Notes under the pieces: generated by a model
The model's database searches: none
Seen by the model: the letters and a program-made list of their open reading frames with translations, nothing else
Told to the model about the DNA's origin: nothing
Position numbers and translations under genes: made by a program
NCBI RefSeq assembly: GCF_042679605.1
Contig: NZ_JBHTMU010000005.1
Coordinates: 81,918 to 145,917 of the forward strand
Direction of reading: 5' to 3'
Length of the DNA stretch: 64,000 bases
DNA from: Litorisediminicola beolgyonensis
GTDB taxonomy: Bacteria > Pseudomonadota > Alphaproteobacteria > Rhodobacterales > Rhodobacteraceae
Shown here: one piece after another, positions 42,828-51,552 of the stretch
Numbering within the stretch: position 1 is the first letter of the stretch
Layout: every line of letters begins with the position of its first letter

Positions 42828-44906
42828 TCAGGCGCCTGCGATCAGGCCCATGGACTCGAGCTTCAGGATCACCTGATGGGCGCAGTTGTCGACTTCCTGG
42901 CCTTCGGTATCGACGCTCAGCTCGGGGTTCTGCGGCACGTCATAGGGATCGGAGATGCCGGTGAACTCCTTGATCTTGCCTTCGCGGGCGAGCTTGTAGA
43001 GACCTTTGCGATCGCGGCGCTCGCATTCCTCGAGCGAGGTCGCGACATGCACCTCGATGAAGGCACCGAACTGCTCGATCTCCTCGCGCACGGCCCGGCG
43101 GGTCGTGGCGTAGGGGGCGATCGGCGCACAGATGGCGATGCCGCCGTTCTTGGTGATCTCGGAGGCCACGTAGCCGATGCGGCGGATGTTGAGGTCGCGG
43201 TGCTCCTTGGAGAAGCCCAGCTCGGACGAGAGGTTCTTCCGCACGATGTCGCCGTCGAGAAGCGTCACCGGACGGCCGCCCATCTCCATCAGCTTGACCA
43301 TGAGCGCGTTGGCGATGGTCGATTTGCCGGAGCCCGAGAAGCCGGTGAAGAACACGGTGAAGCCCTGCTGCGAGCGCGGCGGCTTGGTCTTGCGCAGCTC
43401 CTCGACCACCTCGGGGAAGGAGAACCAGTCCGGGATCTCCAGGCCTTCCTGCAGGCGGCGGCGCAGCTCGGTGCCCGAGATGTTGAGGATGGTGATGTTG
43501 TCCTTGTCCTCGATCTCGTCCATCGCCTCGTACTGGGCGCGCTCCTGGACGTAGACCATGTGTTTGAAGTCCACCATCTCGATGCCCATCTCCTCCTGGT
43601 GCTCCCGGAAGAGGTCCTGAGCATCATAGGGACCGTAGAAATCCTCGCCCGCCGAGTTCTTGCCCGGACCGGCGTGGTCGCGACCGACGATGAAATGCGT
43701 GCAGCCGTGGTTCTTGCGGATGAGACCGTGCCAGACGGCCTCGCGCGGGCCCGCCATGCGCATGGCGAGGTTCAGGAGCGACATGGTCGTGGTCGACTGG
43801 GGATACTTGTCGAGCACGGCCTCGTAGCAGCGGACGCGGGTGAAGTGGTCGACGTCGCCAGGCTTCGTCATGCCGACGACCGGGTGGATCAGCAGGTTGG
43901 CCTGGCTCTCGCGCGCGGCGCGGAAAGTCAGCTCCTGGTGGGCGCGGTGCAGCGGGTTGCGGGTCTGGAACGCGACAACCTTGCGCCAGCCGAGCTTGCG
44001 GAAGCGCGAGCGCATCTCGTTCGGCGTGTCGCGACGGCCGCGGAAATCGTAGTGGATCGGCTGCTGGATGCCGGTGATCGGACCGCCGAGATACACAGCG
44101 CCCGCCGTGTTGTGCAGGTAGTTGACCGCCGGATGCGCGCTGTCGTCGGCGCCGAAGACCTTCTCGGCCTCGCGGGCCTTGTTCGGCACCCATTTGTCGG
44201 TGACGGTCATGGTGGCAAGGATCACGCCTTCCTGGTCGCGCAGTGCGATATCCTGGCCGATCTCGATGGTGTCGGCGAATTTCTCGGTCACATCGAGAGT
44301 GATCGGCATCGGCCAGAGGGTGCCGTCGGTCAGGCGCATGGTCTCGACGACCGAGTCGTAATCGGCCTCGGACAGGAAGCCCTTCAGCGGGTTGAACCCG
44401 CCGTTCATCAGCAGTTCGAGATCGCAGATCTGGCGCGGGGTCAGATCGTGGCTGGTGAGGTTTCCGGCCTCGACCTTGAGCTTCTGGGCGCTGTCGTAGG
44501 AGACGTAGAGCTCGGGGATCGGCGCGAGATTGTTCTGCATGAAGTGGCTCCTGGTGTTGAGTGGGACGAGGCCGCTGGTCGAGCCCGTGAGCTCGGCGTG
44601 CAGGGCATCGAATTCGGCGAATTTGCGGGCAAGGAAGCGGTCGGTGAGACGGTTCTTCTCACCGGCGCCGCGGGTGGTGATGGCGTAGGTGAAGCGCTGG
44701 CGCCGGTCGGGTCCGGCGCGCTCGGTGATGCTGACCAGCCCCGCCGCGGCGGCTCCGCGCAGAAGCGCGTTCAGGCGCCCGAGCGAGATCCCGAGCGCAC
44801 CTGCGATCACCCGCTGCGAGGCCTCCGGCGTCAGGTCGAGCTGGCGCAGGAGACGGAAGAGCTGGTCTTCTTCGGTAAGGCTGGAGGTCGGGGCGGGCGC
44901 GTTCAT
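42828..44906 (-). CDS. MarR-like winged helix in frame with bifunctional sulfate adenylyltransferase/adenylylsulfate kinase
   Basis: The uninterrupted frame from ATG 44906 encodes 692 residues. Residues 1-122 look like the MarR-type EPS-associated regulator family: wHTH at about 28-80 (QRVIAGALGISLGRLNALLR), then AGEKNRLTDRFLARKFAEFD. From Met123 (ATG at 44540, with CAGGAG upstream) comes a complete 570-residue Sat-CysC: ATP sulfurylase with QTRNPLHRAHQEL and GRDHAGPG, then APS kinase with the P-loop GFSGSGKS at 522-529. The enzyme makes APS and PAPS from sulfate. Either a true fusion exists, or the regulator lacks a stop and Sat starts at 44540. No cysteine operon genes adjoin. Terminator downstream. 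Confidence 0.85.
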   Translation of the reverse strand: MNAPAPTSSLTEEDQLFRLLRQLDLTPEASQRVIAGALGISLGRLNALLRGAAAAGLVSITERAGPDRRQRFTYAITTRGAGEKNRLTDRFLARKFAEFDALHAELTGSTSGLVPLNTRSHFMQNNLAPIPELYVSYDSAQKLKVEAGNLTSHDLTPRQICDLELLMNGGFNPLKGFLSEADYDSVVETMRLTDGTLWPMPITLDVTEKFADTIEIGQDIALRDQEGVILATMTVTDKWVPNKAREAEKVFGADDSAHPAVNYLHNTAGAVYLGGPITGIQQPIHYDFRGRRDTPNEMRSRFRKLGWRKVVAFQTRNPLHRAHQELTFRAARESQANLLIHPVVGMTKPGDVDHFTRVRCYEAVLDKYPQSTTTMSLLNLAMRMAGPREAVWHGLIRKNHGCTHFIVGRDHAGPGKNSAGEDFYGPYDAQDLFREHQEEMGIEMVDFKHMVYVQERAQYEAMDEIEDKDNITILNISGTELRRRLQEGLEIPDWFSFPEVVEELRKTKPPRSQQGFTVFFTGFSGSGKSTIANALMVKLMEMGGRPVTLLDGDIVRKNLSSELGFSKEHRDLNIRRIGYVASEITKNGGIAICAPIAPYATTRRAVREEIEQFGAFIEVHVATSLEECERRDRKGLYKLAREGKIKEFTGISDPYDVPQNPELSVDTEGQEVDNCAHQVILKLESMGLIAGA

Positions 44907-45057
44907 GGCGGAGGTCGGCGTCGAAGCAGGTGTGTTCAGTCGTGAACGCACTCTCACAAAACGCGACGTCGCGAAACCCCCGATCAGACGGGATGATCTG
45001 CTGTTGCGGAAAAGCCGCCCTGCAGGCAGCGCATGGCAAGGCGGGGAGGGGGCGTGA

Positions 45058-45402
45058 TCAGGCCGAGAAGCCCCAGCCATCGGGCCGGGCGCCGCGCGCG
45101 AGCGCGATCCGCGTCGCGATCTCCTCGCCGATCCAGATGCCCTCGGCCGAGAGCGGCTGTTCGGTCAGGGTGGCGACCATGTAGGGCGCCTCCGCATCCT
45201 CGCCGGTCTCGTCGACGAGCTCGCAGAGATAGCCTTCGGCTGCGAGCGCGTCGGCCAAGGCGGGCCAGTCGATCTCGCCTTCGCTTGCGACGAAGAAATA
45301 ATCCACGTCGGCGATCTCGGGCAGATCGGCGCTGTCGTTCAGGTTGCGGAAGACGGCAAAGGTCTCGGCCCGTTGGGCCGAGAAATCATGCGCCTCGTTC
45401 AT
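45058..45402 (-). CDS. rraB: Ribonuclease E inhibitor RraB family protein
   Basis: A 114-residue protein with the RraB/DUF695-like pattern: DVDYFFVASEGEIDWPALAD, LCELVDETGEDAEAPYMV and the WIGEEIATRI helix. RraB binds RNase E and modulates mRNA decay in E. coli; conservation of that role in alphaproteobacteria is assumed. Its ATG overlaps the trxB stop by 4 bases, so it is translationally coupled to trxB. Confidence 0.82.
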   Translation of the reverse strand: MNEAHDFSAQRAETFAVFRNLNDSADLPEIADVDYFFVASEGEIDWPALADALAAEGYLCELVDETGEDAEAPYMVATLTEQPLSAEGIWIGEEIATRIALARGARPDGWGFSA

Positions 45403-46403
45403 TCCGCGGCGTCCACCGGCGCGCCGTAGCCCAGGGGCTCGGTCTCGTCCTTGCCCTCGTCGAGGCCCTGCTCGGCGAGCCAGCGCTCGGCCTCGAGCGC
45501 CGCCATGCAGCCCATGCCTGCGCTGGTCACGGCCTGCCGGTACTTGTGATCGGTCAGGTCACCGGCCGCGAAGACGCCCGGGATGGAGGTCTCGGTGGAA
45601 TCGGGCTTGGTGACGACATAGCCGCCCATATGGGTCTCGAGCACATCCTTCACGAGCTCGTTCGCCGGGGCGTGGCCGATGGCGATGAACACGCCCTTGC
45701 AGGCGATCTCGGTGATCTCTCCGGTCTCGACATGTTTGACCTTAACGCCCTCGACGCCCAGCGGGGTCTCGGTGCCGACGACCTCGTCGAGCTGGTGATG
45801 CCAGAGCGTTTCGATCTTCGGGTTCTTGAACAGGCGGTCCTGGAGGATCTTCTCGGCGCGCAGCTCGTCGCGGCGATGGATCAGGGTGACCTTGGAGGCG
45901 AAGTTCGTGAGAAACAGCGCCTCTTCCACCGCAGTGTTGCCGCCGCCGATCACGACGATCTCCTGGCCACGATAGAAGAACCCGTCGCAGGTTGCGCAGG
46001 CGGAGACGCCGAAGCCCTTGAACTTCTCTTCCGAGGGCAGGCCCAGCCACTTGGCCCGTGCCCCGGTCGCCAGAATGATCGCGTCGGCCACATAGGTGGT
46101 GCCGCTGTCGCCATGCGCCACGAAGGGGCGCTGGTCGAACTCGACGCGGGTGATGATGTCGCCGATGATCTCGGTCCCCATCGCGCGGGCATGGGCTTCC
46201 ATGCGGACCATCAGGTCGGGGCCCTGGACCTCGGTGTCGCCGGGCCAGTTCTCGACCTCGGTGGTGGTGGTCAGCTGGCCGCCCGGCTCGATGCCCTGCA
46301 CGAGGATCGGCTCCAGCATCGCGCGGCTCGCATAGACGCCCGCGGTGTATCCTGCGGGGCCCGATCCGATGATCAGGACCTTGGTGCGCTTGGTGTCGGA
46401 CAT
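45399..46403 (-). CDS. trxB: Thioredoxin-disulfide reductase
   Basis: A 334-residue low-molecular-weight thioredoxin reductase. The FAD motif IIGSGPAGYTAGVYASRA is at the N-terminus, the redox CATC at residues 136-139 (SACATCDGFFYRG), the NADPH motif VIGGGNTAVEEALFL follows, and GVFAAGDLTDHKYRQAVTSA closes the FAD site. It passes electrons from NADPH to thioredoxin. Slightly longer than usual because of a C-terminal acidic tail. Divergent from the Lrp-type regulator and coupled to rraB. Confidence 0.97.
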   Translation of the reverse strand: MSDTKRTKVLIIGSGPAGYTAGVYASRAMLEPILVQGIEPGGQLTTTTEVENWPGDTEVQGPDLMVRMEAHARAMGTEIIGDIITRVEFDQRPFVAHGDSGTTYVADAIILATGARAKWLGLPSEEKFKGFGVSACATCDGFFYRGQEIVVIGGGNTAVEEALFLTNFASKVTLIHRRDELRAEKILQDRLFKNPKIETLWHHQLDEVVGTETPLGVEGVKVKHVETGEITEIACKGVFIAIGHAPANELVKDVLETHMGGYVVTKPDSTETSIPGVFAAGDLTDHKYRQAVTSAGMGCMAALEAERWLAEQGLDEGKDETEPLGYGAPVDAAE

Positions 46404-46578
46404 GGCAGCCTCGCTCGCTCTGGCGGTTGGGTTGTGCCGATATAGGGTCGGGCGCGGGCGGGCGCAAACAGGCAGGTCCGGCGCTGCGCGGGGGTTTCGA
46501 TTCTTGCGCTATCGTGAAACAATCTTGCGCATGCGGGCGGTGGTGCTATAAGAACCCGAAATCCGGGGAGACAAAATC

Positions 46579-47079
46579 ATGCCCAGCCACAGGCTCGATC
46601 CGATCGATCGAAAGATCCTGTCTGAATTGCAGGCCGATGGCCGGATGACCAATGTCGAATTGGCCAAGCGCGTCGGAATTTCCGCGCCGCCCTGCCTCCG
46701 CCGGGTGCGGGCGCTGGAAGAGCAGGGGTTCATTCGCGGATACCACGCGGATGTCGATCCGCGCGAGCTGGGCTTCGAGGTTCAGGTCTACGCGATGGTC
46801 GGGCTGCAGAGCCAGGCCGAGGCCGATCTCTCGGCCTTCGAGAAGCGCTGCCGCGAATGGCCGCTCGTGCGCGAATGCCACATGCTGAACGGCGAGGTCG
46901 ATTTCATCCTGAAATGCGTCTCGCCCGATCTGTCGACCTTTCAGAGCTTCCTGACCGGCGAGCTCCTGACCGCCCCCAATGTGGGGTCGGTCAAGACATC
47001 TCTCGTCATCCGCGGGGCCAAGGACGAACCGGGCGTGCCGTTTGAGGTTCTCGAGGAACGCCTGTCGCGCTCGGCCTGA
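46579..47079 (+). CDS. Lrp/AsnC-family transcriptional regulator
   Basis: A 166-residue regulator. The N-terminal HTH reads LDPIDRKILSELQADGRM and NVELAKRVGISAPPCLRRVR; the C-terminal RAM/ligand-binding domain contains ECHMLNGEVDFILKC, the region that binds amino acids. The ATG follows GGGGAG. It is 175 bp from the divergent trxB, which it might control, and nearly abuts (3 bases) the convergent Hint gene. The effector cannot be told. Confidence 0.93.
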   Translation: MPSHRLDPIDRKILSELQADGRMTNVELAKRVGISAPPCLRRVRALEEQGFIRGYHADVDPRELGFEVQVYAMVGLQSQAEADLSAFEKRCREWPLVRECHMLNGEVDFILKCVSPDLSTFQSFLTGELLTAPNVGSVKTSLVIRGAKDEPGVPFEVLEERLSRSA

Positions 47080-47082
47080 GGC

Positions 47083-47871
47083 TCAGCGCGCGGTCAGGCT
47101 GTCGATCACCTCGCGCGAGCTGCGCGGCAGGGTCAACTCACCGAAATCGCTGAACGATTCGATATGCGGGAAGAAGCCCAGGAGCTTCTCGCAGAGCGCG
47201 TCGCCGAGCTGCCGCCGGAGGCTCGCGCCGGGGTGATAGCTTTCCATCTCGAGCCCGTTCACGCGGAAGGTCGAGTGGGTCTTGAGCGCCAGGTGATAAA
47301 GCTGAACCGCTCCCGCCGGGGTGAGGGACACGATCCGGTCCTCGTCGACGTAATCGGCCACCGGCACCAGTACGCGCGATTGGCCGATCAGCGTTTTCAG
47401 GCGGTCGCGGTGCAGCACCATGCGCGCCCCCGGACCAAGCAGGAGGTCGGTTTCGGGCTGGGCCCGTCCCATCGCGTCGGATGTCATGCGCAGAAGCGAG
47501 GTGAGGCCCGTCTCGTCGTTTTCGACCGACGGCACATAGGTGGTCGAGCCGATCCACATGACCGGCGCGGGGCCTGTCGTCGTCTCGATGTAGTCGCCGG
47601 GCAGCAGATCCTCGATCGCCACCGGACCGGACACGGTCTGGATCAGCGTTCCGCGCGCAAAGGCCGAGGTGGCTTCCTCGAAGGCCGGAATCGCCGGGGC
47701 GACATGGGTGTGGTGACGCAGGCTCAGATCCGCGACGAGGCAGGTGATCTCGTATTTCCGGTTGAGCGACGGTGCCGGACGGGCGCGGCGGTCGGTGGCG
47801 GGAAACGGTTCGCTGCGCGCGAGGAGATGCGCGCTGGGCGCGCGGCCATAGGCGGCGAGGAGGTCGGACAT
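47083..47871 (-). CDS. Hint-domain protein
   Basis: A 262-residue protein with a Hedgehog/intein-type (Hint) fold: FARGTLIQTVSGPVAIEDLL is the block A-like start (here Ala-Arg replaces the usual catalytic Cys at CFxxGT), then GDYIETTTGPAPVMWIGS, and HSTFRVNGLEMESYHPG near the end. Rhodobacteraceae carry many such proteins, often at the end of RTX-type secreted proteins, but here it stands alone. The missing cysteine suggests it does not self-process. Function unknown. Confidence 0.85.
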   Translation of the reverse strand: MSDLLAAYGRAPSAHLLARSEPFPATDRRARPAPSLNRKYEITCLVADLSLRHHTHVAPAIPAFEEATSAFARGTLIQTVSGPVAIEDLLPGDYIETTTGPAPVMWIGSTTYVPSVENDETGLTSLLRMTSDAMGRAQPETDLLLGPGARMVLHRDRLKTLIGQSRVLVPVADYVDEDRIVSLTPAGAVQLYHLALKTHSTFRVNGLEMESYHPGASLRRQLGDALCEKLLGFFPHIESFSDFGELTLPRSSREVIDSLTAR

Positions 47872-48105
47872 GTGATCACCTTGCGGTTGGTCACATCCGT
47901 GTTGGCCCCCACCAACAACGACAGACGGACAGGACGAAAATCGGCTGCGTATGCCGCCTTTGTCGGGTCATTCTGTCCGATTTGTCAAAAAAACGGCTGG
48001 ATTGGCGGGTGCGAGCCGCTCAATCCAGCCATTCCGAGAGATTTGTTTCCGCAGTCGGGCGAAGCGCCGCCACAATTCTGCTGGATCGGAGACGAATCGT
48101 TAACG

Positions 48106-48246
48106 TCACGCGCGAAGCTTCTTCGGAGCACTGTCGCGGCGGTCGATCATCGCCTGGCGCGCGGCGCCACGGCTGAAGACCGGCACGGTCTTGGTCGATT
48201 TCGCGGTGGCGATCACCGAGGCGACGAAGCGGGATTTGCGGGGCAT
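48106..48246 (-). CDS. Small basic protein of 46 residues, unknown
   Basis: A minus-strand frame starting MPRKSRFVASVIATAKS and ending RRDSAPKKLRA, with GAGGA about 6 bases before the ATG. It is rich in Arg and Lys. I recall similar short basic ORFs beside pgeF in related genomes, but cannot confirm it. It is downstream of pgeF in the same direction, 236 bp away. A ribosome-binding site and composition favour a real gene. Confidence 0.6.
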   Translation of the reverse strand: MPRKSRFVASVIATAKSTKTVPVFSRGAARQAMIDRRDSAPKKLRA

Positions 48247-48482
48247 GTCATGTCCTCTCATTGCTGCTGCTCGACAGGTCTTTCAGGCTGCCGTTGGACA
48301 CAGCTTCGCGCCGGAACAGGGCGGGAATGCGACAAGGGCGGGACAATTTGCCGGTTTTGGGTGGATTGTTTCCGGAATTTGCTACGGTTTTCGGAAAGCT
48401 CTTATCCTTCAACGGCTTTTGGCTGAATCGAAGTTCGGCAGCCTCGGCCCCAAAGGCGCTTTGCGGCAGGAATATGCCGCGA

Positions 48483-49238
48483 TCAGAGCCGAATGACGGA
48501 AATCAGCCGCCCGTAATCGGCTTCCCGCGCATGGGTCGAGCGCCGGTACGAGAAGAAGCGCTCTGGGTCCGAATAGGTGCAGTGCCGAGTCCATTCCGCC
48601 GCGACGCCGGCTCGGCGCAGACGCCAGAGCCCGTAGCCGGGCAGATCGAAATGCAGACGGTCTCCGGCGCCATTGGCGAAGAAGCGCGCGGCCTCGGTGT
48701 CCTCGGCCATGAAGGTGTCGAAGAACTCCGGCCCGACCTCGTAGGCGCGCTGGCTGATCGAGGGACCGATCACCGTCCGGATCGCCTCGCGCTTGGCGCC
48801 GAGCGCCTCCATCTCCTCGATCGTGCGTTCGAGAACGCCATCGAGCGCGCCTCTCCAGCCCGCATGGGCCGCGCCGATGACACCCGCCTCGGGATCGGCA
48901 AAGAGCACCGGCTGGCAATCCGCCGTCAGCACCGCAAGCGCGACACCGGGCGTTGCCGTCACGAGACCATCGGCGCGCGGGCTCGGCTCGGGCAGGGGCG
49001 CGGTCACGCTGACCACCGATGGCGAATGCACCTGGTGGACGGTGACGAGCGAGCCGGGTGCCACGGCCATGGCTTCGGCCACGCGGGCGCGGTTGATCTG
49101 CACGATCTCGCTCTGGTCCGAGGAACCGGGGCCGCAGTTCAAGCCTGCGAAAACGCCCGAGGAGGCGCCGCCACGACGGGTGAAGAACCCGTGACGCAGG
49201 GGGGCAAGGCTGTCGGAGGTGATGATTTCCAGCGTCAT
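48483..49238 (-). CDS. pgeF: Peptidoglycan editing factor PgeF (laccase-domain, YfiH family)
   Basis: A 251-residue multicopper polyphenol oxidoreductase-fold protein. GFFTRRGGASSGVFAGLNCG opens the family; the zinc/copper site shows in LVTVHQVHS, ADCQPVLFADP and GAAHAGWRGAL. PgeF removes L-serine misincorporated in peptidoglycan precursors; older annotation is laccase. Its start overlaps the midA stop (ATGA), placing it in the lgt-midA-pgeF operon. Confidence 0.93.
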   Translation of the reverse strand: MTLEIITSDSLAPLRHGFFTRRGGASSGVFAGLNCGPGSSDQSEIVQINRARVAEAMAVAPGSLVTVHQVHSPSVVSVTAPLPEPSPRADGLVTATPGVALAVLTADCQPVLFADPEAGVIGAAHAGWRGALDGVLERTIEEMEALGAKREAIRTVIGPSISQRAYEVGPEFFDTFMAEDTEAARFFANGAGDRLHFDLPGYGLWRLRRAGVAAEWTRHCTYSDPERFFSYRRSTHAREADYGRLISVIRL

Positions 49239-50290
49239 TCGAGAAATCCGGGCGGGAGCGGTCCTGTGGCCGAGGCTAGTCCGAGAATCTTGAACAAGCT
49301 TCCCATTTCGTCGGGATGGGTCAACCGCCGATGCGCGGCAATATGGCTGTCGAGGGCCGGACCGCTCAATCCACGGGCCAGGCTCTGGGCTCGGGCGGTG
49401 ATGCCGAGCCGCTCGAGAAAGACGCCCTGTGGCGTCAGGGCGCTGTTGCCACCCGCCGCGGCCGCCAGCGCGCCGAAATCGACATGGGCGGTCAGGTCGG
49501 CCTCGCCCGGCGTGTCGAGCGGATCGGTTTTCAGGTGCTGGCGGACGGCCTGGAACGTGTCGCCGAGGCTCCGGTCGCTGCCATAGTCGATGACGAGACC
49601 CGCGCCGCCTTGGGTGGCCAAGCGCGCGCCGATCTCGCTGGCGATCGCGGTTGCCGGGGCGCAGGTCTCGACGAGATCGCCGGGTTGGGTCTCGGCCCAG
49701 CGGTGATCGAGATCAGCTCGCGGCAGGGGATCGGTCAGGCCAAAGACCAGGCGGTCGCGCTCGGCACCGATCAGCCGCTCGCGCCAGCCGTGGTCGTCGC
49801 GCAGGAACTGGCGGATCGGGAGCGCGTCGAAGAACTCGTTGGCGACAAAGAAGATGGGCCGCTCAGGCAGGGTTGAGATGCCGTCATGCCAACTCGGCGA
49901 GAACGCCGCGAGCTGCTCGGCCTGTGCCGCGCGCAGGACCGGGGAGCTTTCGATCAGATGAACCGAGACGCGGTCGTGAAACCCCGCAACTCCGCGTGTC
50001 GCCCGCAGCGCATCGGACATGAGAGTGCCCCGTCCGGGGCCGAACTCGACGAGGATCGCCTCCGGTGCGCCGTGGTCAAGCCAGACCTGCGCGAGGGCGA
50101 GGCCGATGAGCTCGCCGAACATCTGGCTGATCTCGGGCGCCGTGACGAAATCGCCCGAGACGCCGAGCGGGTCACGCGTCGCGTAGTAGCCATGCTGGGG
50201 ATGTTGCAGGCAGGTCGCCATGTACTCGGCCACCGTCAGCGGCCCCTCCGCGCGAATCCGGCGCAAGAGAAGATCGTGGAGCGGCGTCAC
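49235..50290 (-). CDS. Class I SAM-dependent methyltransferase, MidA/NDUFAF7 family
   Basis: A 351-residue methyltransferase. GDFVTAPEISQMFGELIGL and VEFGPGRGTLMSDALR form the family SAM-binding region; FFVANEFFDALPIRQF is the diagnostic NDUFAF7/MidA motif. The eukaryotic relative methylates an arginine of complex I subunit NDUFS2, so a respiratory complex I role is likely, but by homology only. The GTG at 50290 overlaps the lgt stop (GTGA); the frame extends far upstream as a shadow of lgt. Confidence 0.92.
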   Translation of the reverse strand: MTPLHDLLLRRIRAEGPLTVAEYMATCLQHPQHGYYATRDPLGVSGDFVTAPEISQMFGELIGLALAQVWLDHGAPEAILVEFGPGRGTLMSDALRATRGVAGFHDRVSVHLIESSPVLRAAQAEQLAAFSPSWHDGISTLPERPIFFVANEFFDALPIRQFLRDDHGWRERLIGAERDRLVFGLTDPLPRADLDHRWAETQPGDLVETCAPATAIASEIGARLATQGGAGLVIDYGSDRSLGDTFQAVRQHLKTDPLDTPGEADLTAHVDFGALAAAAGGNSALTPQGVFLERLGITARAQSLARGLSGPALDSHIAAHRRLTHPDEMGSLFKILGLASATGPLPPGFLE

Positions 50291-51168
50291 CCGCGCGCCC
50301 GAAAGACGAGCCAGAGCCCGAGCGCGATCATCGGAAGCGACAGGATCTGTCCCATGGTGAGACCATAGCCTCCGACCTCCCAGGCCAAACCCAGCGGATT
50401 GCCGGGCGAGACGAACTGCGCATCGGGTTGGCGCACGAACTCGACCAGGAAGCGCGCCGCACCGTAGCCTGCGATGAAGATGCCCGTCACGCGTCCGGGA
50501 TGGCTCAGAGCGCGGGTCCGGAACGCAAGCCAGAGCAGCACGGCCCCCAGCAAAAGGCCTTCGAGCAGGGCTTCGTAAAGTTGCGACGGGTGGCGCGCGC
50601 AAAGCTCGGTCGCGAGTTGCCCGCAGGCTTGTGCCGCCTCGCCGGGGAACACGACGCCCCAAGGCAGGTCCGTCGGACGTCCCCAAAGCTCGGCATTCAC
50701 GAAATTGGCGAGCCGCCCGAGCAGGAGCCCCGGCGGTGTCGCCAGGGCCATCATGTCGGCGGTGGACAGAAGCGGCGCGCGGCGCCGGAGCGCCCAGATC
50801 AGCGCTGCGACGGTGACGCCGATGAGGCCGCCGTGAAAGCTCATGCCGCCTTGCCAGACTGCGAGGATCTCGCCGGGATGCGACAGGTAATAGCTGGGCT
50901 GGTAGAAGAAGACGAAGCCCAGCCGCCCTCCGAGAATGACGCCGAGGATCACCCAGGTCAGCAAATCCTCGACCCCTTCGGGGTTGGTCGGCGGGCGGTT
51001 GTCCGGCCAGAGATGCGCGCGCCGGACCGCCATGGACGCGAGCCGCCAGGCGATCAGCAGACCGACGATATAGGCGAGCGCATACCACCTGAGGGCAAAT
51101 TCCATGCCGAAAAGCTCGATCGAGAAGAGCTCGGGGGAGACCGGGGGGAAGGGCAGGGCGGCACGCAT
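50287..51168 (-). CDS. lgt: Prolipoprotein diacylglyceryl transferase
   Basis: A 293-residue inner-membrane enzyme attaching diacylglycerol to the lipobox cysteine of prolipoproteins. It has the N-terminal PFPPVSPELFSIELFG, a lumenal MSFHGGLIGV (HGG motif), GRLANFVNAELWGRPT (the Lgt signature), and HPSQLYEALLEG. The frame opens at 51255, but I chose 51168 because the family begins there and the longer version would crowd the divergent ubiK start. No clear ribosome-binding site precedes 51168. First gene of the operon. Confidence 0.95.
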   Translation of the reverse strand: MRAALPFPPVSPELFSIELFGMEFALRWYALAYIVGLLIAWRLASMAVRRAHLWPDNRPPTNPEGVEDLLTWVILGVILGGRLGFVFFYQPSYYLSHPGEILAVWQGGMSFHGGLIGVTVAALIWALRRRAPLLSTADMMALATPPGLLLGRLANFVNAELWGRPTDLPWGVVFPGEAAQACGQLATELCARHPSQLYEALLEGLLLGAVLLWLAFRTRALSHPGRVTGIFIAGYGAARFLVEFVRQPDAQFVSPGNPLGLAWEVGGYGLTMGQILSLPMIALGLWLVFRARG

Positions 51169-51272
51169 GGAGGCGTGATGATCGGAGCCGAGGAACAAGT
51201 CAACCAGAGGCGCGGGCTTGAGACTGCGCGCCCCCCGGACCATATAAAGATGCACGCCAGACGGAGTATACC

Positions 51273-51518
51273 ATGCAGACCCGCAACAAAGTCTTCGACG
51301 ATCTTAGCCAGCTGATGACCAACGCCATGGGCGTCGCTCAGGGCGCCAAGGAAGAGGCGGAGACGGCCATGAAGTCGATGATCGACCGCTGGCTCGCCGA
51401 CCGCGATTTCGTGACCCGGGAAGAGTTCGACGCGGTGCGCGCCATGGCGCAGAAGGCACGCGAGGAAAACGACGCCCTGAAAGCGCGGCTCGATGCGCTC
51501 GAGGCGAAAAACGGCTGA
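51273..51518 (+). CDS. ubiK: Ubiquinone biosynthesis accessory factor UbiK (BMFP family)
   Basis: An 81-residue protein with a N-terminal amphipathic region (FDDLSQLMTNAMGVAQGAKE) and a C-terminal coiled coil (REENDALKARLDALEAK), the BMFP/YqiC pattern. VTREEFDAVR is a conserved stretch. UbiK helps assemble the ubiquinone-synthesis enzymes at the membrane. It is divergent from lgt. Hairpin follows the gene. Confidence 0.9.
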   Translation: MQTRNKVFDDLSQLMTNAMGVAQGAKEEAETAMKSMIDRWLADRDFVTREEFDAVRAMAQKAREENDALKARLDALEAKNG

Positions 51519-51531
51519 CGGCCGAAGCGAC

Positions 51532-51552
51532 CTCGGGCCGATTTGGCCCGAG
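51532..51552 (+). terminator. Hairpin after ubiK
   Basis: Perfect 8-bp arms CTCGGGCC / GGCCCGAG with a GATTT loop lie 14 bases after the ubiK stop. No T run follows, so the terminator call is moderate. Confidence 0.5.

Noticed and set aside
42876..44945. Open frame of 689 codons on the plus strand opposite sat/cysC
   Set aside because: Antisense to a strongly conserved enzyme; no motif and no ribosome-binding site.
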